9,509 nucleotides of DNA. Origin: Draconibacterium sp. (GTDB taxonomy: Bacteria; Bacteroidota; Bacteroidia; Bacteroidales; Prolixibacteraceae). The stretch is from contig WGCT01000179.1 in the NCBI GenBank assembly GCA_015493625.1, forward strand, positions 1-9,509, in the 5' to 3' direction. Of the stretch, positions 5,743 through 9,509 are shown piece by piece. The notes under the pieces were generated by a model that was given only the letters and a program-made list of their open reading frames with translations, searched no databases and was not told the DNA's origin. Both the position numbers and the translations under genes were made by a program. Numbering within the stretch: position 1 is the stretch's first letter; every line of letters begins with the position of its first letter.

Positions 5743-5782
5743 CCTCCCCGCAGGGGAGGAAAAGTAGGTTACGGAGGGGAGT
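5731..5782. repeat. Palindromic repeat with CCTCCCC hairpin at the ATPase stop codon
   Basis: CCTCCCC (5743-5749) and GGGGAGG (5753-5759) form a perfect 7-bp stem with loop GCA. Outside it, AGTCCCTCC (5731-5739) and GGAGGGGAGT (5773-5782) are imperfectly complementary, so the whole unit can fold as a longer interrupted hairpin. No T-run follows the inner stem. It resembles the CCTCCCC...GGGGAGG palindromes scattered through many Bacteroidota genomes (recollection, not checked). It may stabilise or end the transcript; a repeat origin seems more likely than a classical terminator. Confidence 0.75.
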
Positions 5783-5816
5783 TATTTATAAAAAAGCTAA
5801 AATTCCAAATTAAAAT

Positions 5817-5962
5817 TTCGAAGGGATAAAATATTTTTAGTAATTAAATTGAATAATGTTTTTAGAAAAATGACAAATACCAAAAGACAGTTTCGGAGAA
5901 GGGATACTTTTAAAAAAAATAGACGAAAAGATAAAAGTCCCAGCGGGACAACATATTTATAA
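5817..5962 (+). repeat. Cluster of degenerate GGGAYnAnATATTT palindromic repeats
   Basis: Two related units are visible: GGGATAAAATATTTTTAG (5823-5840) and GGGACAACATATTTATAA (5945-5962), identical at 14 of 18 positions. The second keeps its hairpin, GTCCC (5937-5941), loop AGC, GGGAC (5945-5949). Between them GAATAATGTTTTTAGAAAAA (from 5851) and GAAGGGATACTTTT (from 5898) look like worn pieces of the same unit. The repeat type (short GC palindrome, then ATATTTATAG) is one I associate with Bacteroidota. With the palindrome at 5731-5782 it accounts for much of the 224-bp gap between the ATPase and CAP genes; no further gene is seen there. Confidence 0.6.
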
Positions 5963-5966
5963 AAAA

Positions 5967-6632
5967 TTGAAAACAACATTCATCATAATCATTTCGATTG
6001 TTACAAATCTTGCATTTGTAAACATTACAGCAACTGACGGAAAATTAAACACCGCAGCAAATGCAAATTATCTAACACCATTAGAGAAAGAAGTTGTTCT
6101 CGAAATAAACCGTTTTCGTTCGAACCCCTCAAAATATGCCAACAATTATATTCGTCCACTTACCAACCATTACAAAAACAAATTACTAAACTACCCGGGC
6201 GACAACACACCCATTCGTACCCACGAAGGAGTAAAAGCGGTAAATGAGTGTGTGCGCGAACTGCAAACAGCAACACCGCAGCCCATTCTGTACCCCAGCA
6301 AAACATTAACAAAATCGGCCAACGAACTACAAAAATACCAGGCAAAAACAGGAAAGACAGGCCACACGGGCAGCAATAACTCAACCCTGAAAGAACGGAT
6401 AGAACGCTTTGGAAAGTGGCAGACACAAATTGCCGAAAACATTGCCTACGGAAATACATCGGCACGACAGACTGTGATTTTCCTGTTGATTGACGATGGT
6501 GTAAAAAGCCGCGGACACAGAAAAAATCTGCTCGACCCCAACTTAAAATTTGTGGGCGTTTCAACCGGGAAACATCCGGTTTACCACTCGATGTGTGTAA
6601 TGGATTTTGCCGGTGGAATTGAAAAAAAATAG
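5967..6632 (+). CDS. Secreted CAP-domain (SCP/YkwD-like) protein
   Basis: The protein has 221 residues from a TTG start. No in-frame ATG exists before the far C-terminus, and the sequence from TTG forms a good signal peptide (KTTFIIIISIVTNLAFVNITA, cleavage near residue 22). The CAP domain (PF00188) begins near LTPLEKEVVLEINRFRSNP (37-55). The family's conserved pocket residues are present: H133 in GHTG, E157 in AENIAYG, and H184 in SRGHRKNLLDP, followed by VGVSTG and a final strand MCVMDFAGG. Two cysteines (C95, C210) could form a disulfide in the periplasm. Bacterial CAP proteins are secreted and often linked to the envelope, but their biochemical role is mostly unsettled; some bind lipids or sterols in eukaryotes. 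The start codon directly abuts a palindromic repeat, so the upstream leader may have been replaced. It may be unrelated to the transport genes. Confidence 0.92.
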   Translation: MKTTFIIIISIVTNLAFVNITATDGKLNTAANANYLTPLEKEVVLEINRFRSNPSKYANNYIRPLTNHYKNKLLNYPGDNTPIRTHEGVKAVNECVRELQTATPQPILYPSKTLTKSANELQKYQAKTGKTGHTGSNNSTLKERIERFGKWQTQIAENIAYGNTSARQTVIFLLIDDGVKSRGHRKNLLDPNLKFVGVSTGKHPVYHSMCVMDFAGGIEKK

Positions 6633-6686
6633 AGAAAATGGACTTTTTTATTAAAAATAATATTGAACGGAATTCAATCTATATTC

Positions 6687-6724
6687 ATCTTGTCTTGTGT
6701 CTAAAATCTTGAATCTCGTATCTA
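6687..6724. repeat. TGTCTA-type short repeat tract (B2)
   Basis: The spacer before the outer-membrane barrel gene contains ATCTTGTCTTGTGTCTAAAA followed by TCTTGAATCTCGTATCTA. The word (A)TCTTG / GTATCTA is repeated loosely with a period of about 8-12 bp. GTCTTGTGTCTA at 6692-6703 is identical to 4566-4577 in tract B1. It ends 9 bp before the start codon at 6734. The other part of this 101-bp spacer is AT-rich without a recognisable site. Confidence 0.7.
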
Positions 6725-6733
6725 ATTAAAACA

Positions 6734-7900
6734 ATGAAACAAACAATTCTACTCATATTATTTCTTTTAACTACGCTGTTTGCGGGGGCACAATCGAACC
6801 TGTCGTTTAACGGTTATATAAAAGAGTTGAGCATGTTTTACAAACCGGTAAATCCAATTCCAACAGGAACCGATTCGCTCGATTTTCTTTTTCTGAACCA
6901 GATTCACAATCGACTGAATTTCAGATGGTATGCCACCAGCGAATTGACTTTTGCCGTTGAGGCGCGCAACCGGCTTTTCTTTGGTCAGATGATAAAAAAG
7001 TTCCCCTACTACAAAGATATGATTGACACCGACAACGGATTTTTAGATTTGGGAACAGTACTCGTTTCGGGCGATAGTTGGTTTTTACATTCAATGATTG
7101 ACCGCGCCTGGGTCGATTACACAAAAGGAGACTGGCAGGTTCGTGTGGGGCGACAACGTATAAACTGGGGATTAAATCTGGTCTGGAATCCCAACGATAT
7201 TTTTAATACTTACTCCTATTTCGAGTTCGATTATGAAGAGCGCCCCGGCAGCGATGCCGTAAGAATACAATACTACACCGGATTTACTTCATCGGCTCAA
7301 CTGGTTTATAAAATTGGGCGCACAGCCAACGAAACTTCGGTTGCCGGATTGTACAGGTTTACAAAATCGAATTACGATTTTCAGTTTCTGGGTGGCTGGG
7401 CAGGTAAAGATGTTGTGCTCGGTGGCGGCTGGACTGGCGATATTAATGGCGGCGGTTTCCGTGGCGAATTTTCTTATTTCCATCCGCGCAGCAAAAACAA
7501 CGGCAGCGACCAGGCTTTTGTAGCATCGATTTCGGGCGATTACACGCTAAAGAACAGTCTCTATTTTCATACATCGGTATTGTTTAACAGCAACGGGAAA
7601 ACGGGGAAAGCCGGTGGAGGTAGTTTTTTTGGGGAGAAATTAACAGCCAAATCGTTATCGCGTTCAATGGTAAATCTTTTTGCGCAGGTTTCGTATCCTT
7701 TTACGCCACTGTTGTCGGGTGATTTTGCCACCATAATAAATCCGTTAGACGGCTCTGCATTCTTGGGGCCAACCCTCACCTACTCGCTTGGCAACAATTG
7801 GGAATTAATGCTAAACGGACAACTGTTTGTGGGTCAATCGGGAACCGAATACGGCGACTATGGAAAAGCAGTTTATGGACGAATTAAATGGTCGTTTTAA
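6734..7900 (+). CDS. Outer-membrane beta-barrel protein, porin/DUF1302-like pattern
   Basis: The protein has 388 residues with a signal peptide of about 19 residues (LFAGA-Q). The mature part is a series of short amphipathic strands rich in aromatic and glycine residues, with turns such as WAGKDVVLGGGWTGDINGGG. It ends in YGRIKWSF, a C-terminal aromatic residue as used for barrel assembly by BAM. The segment WQVRVGRQRINWGLNLVWNP (134-153) followed by NDIFN is the best marker: GRQxxxWG plus a 'NPND' turn is typical of large outer-membrane barrels of the DUF1302/porin type. No TonB plug domain is present, so it is not a SusC-like receptor. In proteobacteria such barrels accompany LolA-like and transporter proteins of lipid trafficking; extending that to this locus is an inference. 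The start ATG is followed by a textbook signal peptide. The next gene begins 35 bp downstream. Confidence 0.85.
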   Translation: MKQTILLILFLLTTLFAGAQSNLSFNGYIKELSMFYKPVNPIPTGTDSLDFLFLNQIHNRLNFRWYATSELTFAVEARNRLFFGQMIKKFPYYKDMIDTDNGFLDLGTVLVSGDSWFLHSMIDRAWVDYTKGDWQVRVGRQRINWGLNLVWNPNDIFNTYSYFEFDYEERPGSDAVRIQYYTGFTSSAQLVYKIGRTANETSVAGLYRFTKSNYDFQFLGGWAGKDVVLGGGWTGDINGGGFRGEFSYFHPRSKNNGSDQAFVASISGDYTLKNSLYFHTSVLFNSNGKTGKAGGGSFFGEKLTAKSLSRSMVNLFAQVSYPFTPLLSGDFATIINPLDGSAFLGPTLTYSLGNNWELMLNGQLFVGQSGTEYGDYGKAVYGRIKWSF

Positions 7901-7935
7901 AAAATCTCGATAAATTTGCCCCACATTTAAATACC

Positions 7936-8907
7936 ATGTATCGATTCTTAATTATAGTTGCAGTTATTTTTGCCACACCGTTTCTTGCCCATTCAAAAAA
8001 ACTCGACAGCCTGAAATGTACCAATTACAAAGAGCTTCTCCTCGACTGGGATAACGATATTTTCTTGCACCACGACTACTACTATACACAAGGAGCACAT
8101 ATTTTCTACCTCAACCCGGCACTTAGGAAAAACCCGGCAAACCATATTCTTTTTCGGCTAAAAAATGCCGACAACTATTATGGGCTTGGAATTATCCAGG
8201 AAATTTACACACCAAAAGACATTAACGACACACTGCTGAATTTGGTAGACCGGCCATACTCCGGCACGCTTTATATTCGCTCGTTTATAGTTTCGTCTGT
8301 CCCCGAAAAGCATCTGCGATTTACAAGCCAGCTCGATTTGGGAGTACTTGGCCCGTTATCGGGAGCCAAAGATGCGCAACGAATAATACACGATTGGCTC
8401 GACCTTGGATTTCCCAATGGCTGGGATTTTCAGATAGAAAACCGCCCCTATCTAAACTACAATTTTTTGGTTGAAAAAGGGTTGATTTCAGTTCCCGGCA
8501 TTTTTGACTTTATCGGCAATTCGCGGTTGCGCCTCGGAAACATTCACGATGATTTTTTATTGGGTGCAACTATCAGGCTGGGACGAATGAATGACTTTTT
8601 TAAAGGATATAACCTTGGAAATAGAACATACAAAGAAAACAGAGACTTTCAGCTCTTTGCATTTATAAATACGAGTGCAGTGACTGTTGCGTATAATGCA
8701 ACGCTAATGGGAGGTATTGTTCCCCCTGAGAACAACGAGTTTTTCAGATTTAAAGATATCGAACATTTTATAGGAGAATTAACTGCCGGAGTAGAGTTCT
8801 CGTACAAATTTGCAGGATTACGAATGCAGGAGACCTGGAAAACTCCGGAATTTCATGGTGGCGAAAATCATGGTTGGGGAACCGTCTCGTTATTTTTCCG
8901 GTTTTGA
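7936..8907 (+). CDS. LpxR-family outer-membrane protein (lipid A 3'-O-deacylase-like)
   Basis: From ATG 7936 the protein has 323 residues with a signal peptide (residues 1 to about 20, FLAHS-KK). An ATG at 7888 would overlap the barrel gene and place 16 odd residues before the signal peptide, so it was not used. Family marks of LpxR (PF09982) appear in order: LDWDNDIFLHHDYYYTQGAH (37-55), GLGIIQEIYTPKDI (83-96), DRPYSGTLY (105-113), LGVLGP (135-140), AQRIIHDWL with H152, and PNGWDFQIEN (160-169). LpxR removes the 3'-acyloxyacyl chain of lipid A at the outer membrane. The N40-D41 pair and H152 fit its active site, but I cannot place every catalytic residue, and the family's usual NEP after GWxxQ reads ENRP here. 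The last residue is F, as in barrels. It follows the barrel gene by 35 bp and is likely co-transcribed. Confidence 0.83.
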   Translation: MYRFLIIVAVIFATPFLAHSKKLDSLKCTNYKELLLDWDNDIFLHHDYYYTQGAHIFYLNPALRKNPANHILFRLKNADNYYGLGIIQEIYTPKDINDTLLNLVDRPYSGTLYIRSFIVSSVPEKHLRFTSQLDLGVLGPLSGAKDAQRIIHDWLDLGFPNGWDFQIENRPYLNYNFLVEKGLISVPGIFDFIGNSRLRLGNIHDDFLLGATIRLGRMNDFFKGYNLGNRTYKENRDFQLFAFINTSAVTVAYNATLMGGIVPPENNEFFRFKDIEHFIGELTAGVEFSYKFAGLRMQETWKTPEFHGGENHGWGTVSLFFRF

Positions 8908-8918
8908 AACTACCGGAA
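8896..8918 (+). other. Hairpin spanning the stop codon of the LpxR-like gene
   Basis: TTCCGGT (8896-8902) and ACCGGAA (8912-8918) are perfectly complementary over 7 bp. The 9-base loop contains the TGA stop (8905-8907). No T-run follows, and a clear terminator lies only 9 bp further on, so this may be an accessory mRNA 3' structure or chance. Confidence 0.4.
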
Positions 8919-8926
8919 TCATAAAA

Positions 8927-8963
8927 CGCAAAAGCCGCCTATAATTACAAGCGGCTTTTTGCG
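8927..8963. terminator. Bidirectional intrinsic terminator between convergent genes
   Basis: CGCAAAAGCCGC (8927-8938) pairs with GCGGCTTTTTGCG (8951-8963) as a 12-bp stem with a single extra T, enclosing a 12-base loop. On the + strand the stem is followed within its own 3' arm by TTTTT. On the - strand, GCGGCTTTTGCG is followed by TTTTA. It sits 19 bp after the LpxR-like stop and 18 bp after the ssb stop, so it can end both transcripts. Confidence 0.88.
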
Positions 8964-8981
8964 AAAAACATTGTGCAAACC

Positions 8982-9326
8982 TTAATTAGCAGTCTGTTTG
9001 TCGAGTAAAAGAATTTCCCTGACAACCACTTCTGAAATGTACCGTTTTTCTCCTTTGTCATCGTCGTACGAGCGGTTTGCAATTTTTCCCTCGATGGCAA
9101 TTTCAGACCCTTTTTTAAGGTAGTTCTCCACAATTTCGGCCTGTTTTCCCCAGGCCACCAAACGGTGCCAGGTGGTTTCGCTCTGTTTTTCGTTGTTACT
9201 GTCGCGGTAAATTTCGTTGGTTGCTATACTGAAATTAGCAACTGTTTTTCCACTCTCTAACTTTCTTACTTTTGGGTCGTCTCCCAAATGGCCAATAAGC
9301 CTAACGCTGTTTCTTAAAGCATTCAT
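8982..9326 (-). CDS. ssb: Single-stranded DNA-binding protein, short tailless form
   Basis: The protein has 114 residues with the OB-fold of bacterial SSB: MNALRNSVRLIGHLGDDPKV at the start, then GKTVANFSIATNEIY, TTWHRLVAWGKQAEIVENYL with W54 and W59, and KKGSEIAIEGKIANRSYDDD near the end of the fold. The chain stops after LLLDKQTAN. The glycine/proline-rich linker and the acidic DDDIPF-like tip, which recruits repair and replication proteins in standard SSBs, are both absent. Short SSBs of this kind often exist beside a full-length housekeeping copy in Bacteroidota; that this genome has another is an assumption. The gene is convergent with the envelope genes and shares their terminator. A promoter box lies about 70 bp upstream of its ATG. 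Confidence 0.95.
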   Translation of the reverse strand: MNALRNSVRLIGHLGDDPKVRKLESGKTVANFSIATNEIYRDSNNEKQSETTWHRLVAWGKQAEIVENYLKKGSEIAIEGKIANRSYDDDKGEKRYISEVVVREILLLDKQTAN

Positions 9327-9396
9327 GATACTAATTTTTTAGTTAATAAAATTGAGTCTTTCTGTTTAATCGAGACCCGAAACGAAATTGATAGTT

Positions 9397-9404
9397 CAAA
9401 GGTA
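9397..9404 (-). promoter_or_regulatory. Bacteroidota-type -7 promoter box for ssb
   Basis: On the - strand the sequence reads TACCTTTG, an exact match to the Bacteroidota -7 consensus TAnnTTTG. It lies 70 bp before the ssb start codon, giving a leader of roughly 60 bases. No clear TTTG -33 element is found at the normal distance upstream, where the sequence is ATAAATTTTTAACC. Confidence 0.55.
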
Positions 9405-9453
9405 AAGCCCGGTTAAAAATTTATCCGGTTATTAAATATTTGTAATCGACAAC

Positions 9454-9478
9454 AACCGTTTACAAACGGTTACAAACG
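9454..9478. repeat. Inverted and direct repeat AACCGTTT / TTACAAACG upstream of ssb
   Basis: AACCGTTT (9454-9461) and AAACGGTT (9464-9471) form an 8-bp inverted repeat with a 2-base centre. TTACAAACG also occurs twice as a direct repeat, at 9460-9468 and 9470-9478, exactly 10 bp apart. This one-turn spacing is what a dimeric or tandem-bound regulator would use. The site is 50 bp upstream of the ssb promoter box and might belong instead to a gene outside the window. Confidence 0.45.
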
Positions 9479-9509
9479 CTTTTATTGCTTATTTTATGGT
9501 ATTTATAAC

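Noticed and set aside
6160..6564. Long open frame on the - strand opposite the CAP gene
   Set aside because: The + strand frame has a signal peptide and all CAP motifs; the opposite frame is a shadow with no recognisable domain.
6638..6712. A 24-codon frame in the spacer before the barrel gene, ending in LVLCLKS
   Set aside because: Very short, runs through repeat tract B2 in a different frame from the small frame in B1, with no sign of coding conservation.

Overview
The window looks like chromosomal DNA from a member of the Bacteroidota, probably a Bacteroidales/Marinilabiliales-type organism. The base for this is indirect: AT-rich spacers without Shine-Dalgarno sequences, coding regions rich in TCG serine codons, family types common in that phylum (an S23-like four-helix-bundle protein, a PF17131-type LolA-like protein, an LpxR-family barrel, a short tailless SSB), a TAnnTTTG promoter box before ssb, and short palindromic repeats of a kind I associate with these genomes. 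The exact genus cannot be read from the sequence.

Layout. All genes from 1 to 8907 are on the + strand. They are the C-terminal half of a TetR-type regulator (1-408, cut by the window edge), a periplasmic LolA-like carrier (463-1200), a four-helix-bundle protein gene inside a repeat-bounded cassette (1207-1756), two FtsX/LolC-E-type ABC permeases of 406 residues each (1771-2991, 3097-4317), a 310-bp repeat-rich spacer, a four-helix membrane protein (4628-5038), a LolD/MacB-type ATPase (5050-5742), a 224-bp spacer with degenerate palindromic repeats, a secreted CAP-domain protein (5967-6632), an outer-membrane barrel (6734-7900) and an LpxR-like barrel (7936-8907). A bidirectional terminator then separates these from a convergent ssb gene (8982-9326, - strand).

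How the genes fit together. Regulator, periplasmic carrier, two permeases, ATPase and a barrel with a GRQRINWG motif give at least one component for each envelope layer. The likely theme is movement of a lipid or lipoprotein from the inner towards the outer membrane; the substrate is not known. The LpxR-like protein suggests lipid A trimming in the same neighbourhood.

Most interesting structure. The spacers hold short-period 'word' repeats. The main family is an 8-bp unit, GGRYTGAG, present three times. Two copies lie in opposite orientation around the four-helix-bundle gene. By eye, 1211-1256 and 1706-1751 can pair over 46 positions without a bulge: 36 Watson-Crick pairs, 8 G-U pairs and 2 mismatches. 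The cassette sits between the carrier and the first permease gene. It recalls the intervening sequences of 23S rRNA, which also carry S23-type genes inside a stem, but here in a protein-coding operon. This is the best candidate in the window for an undescribed element.
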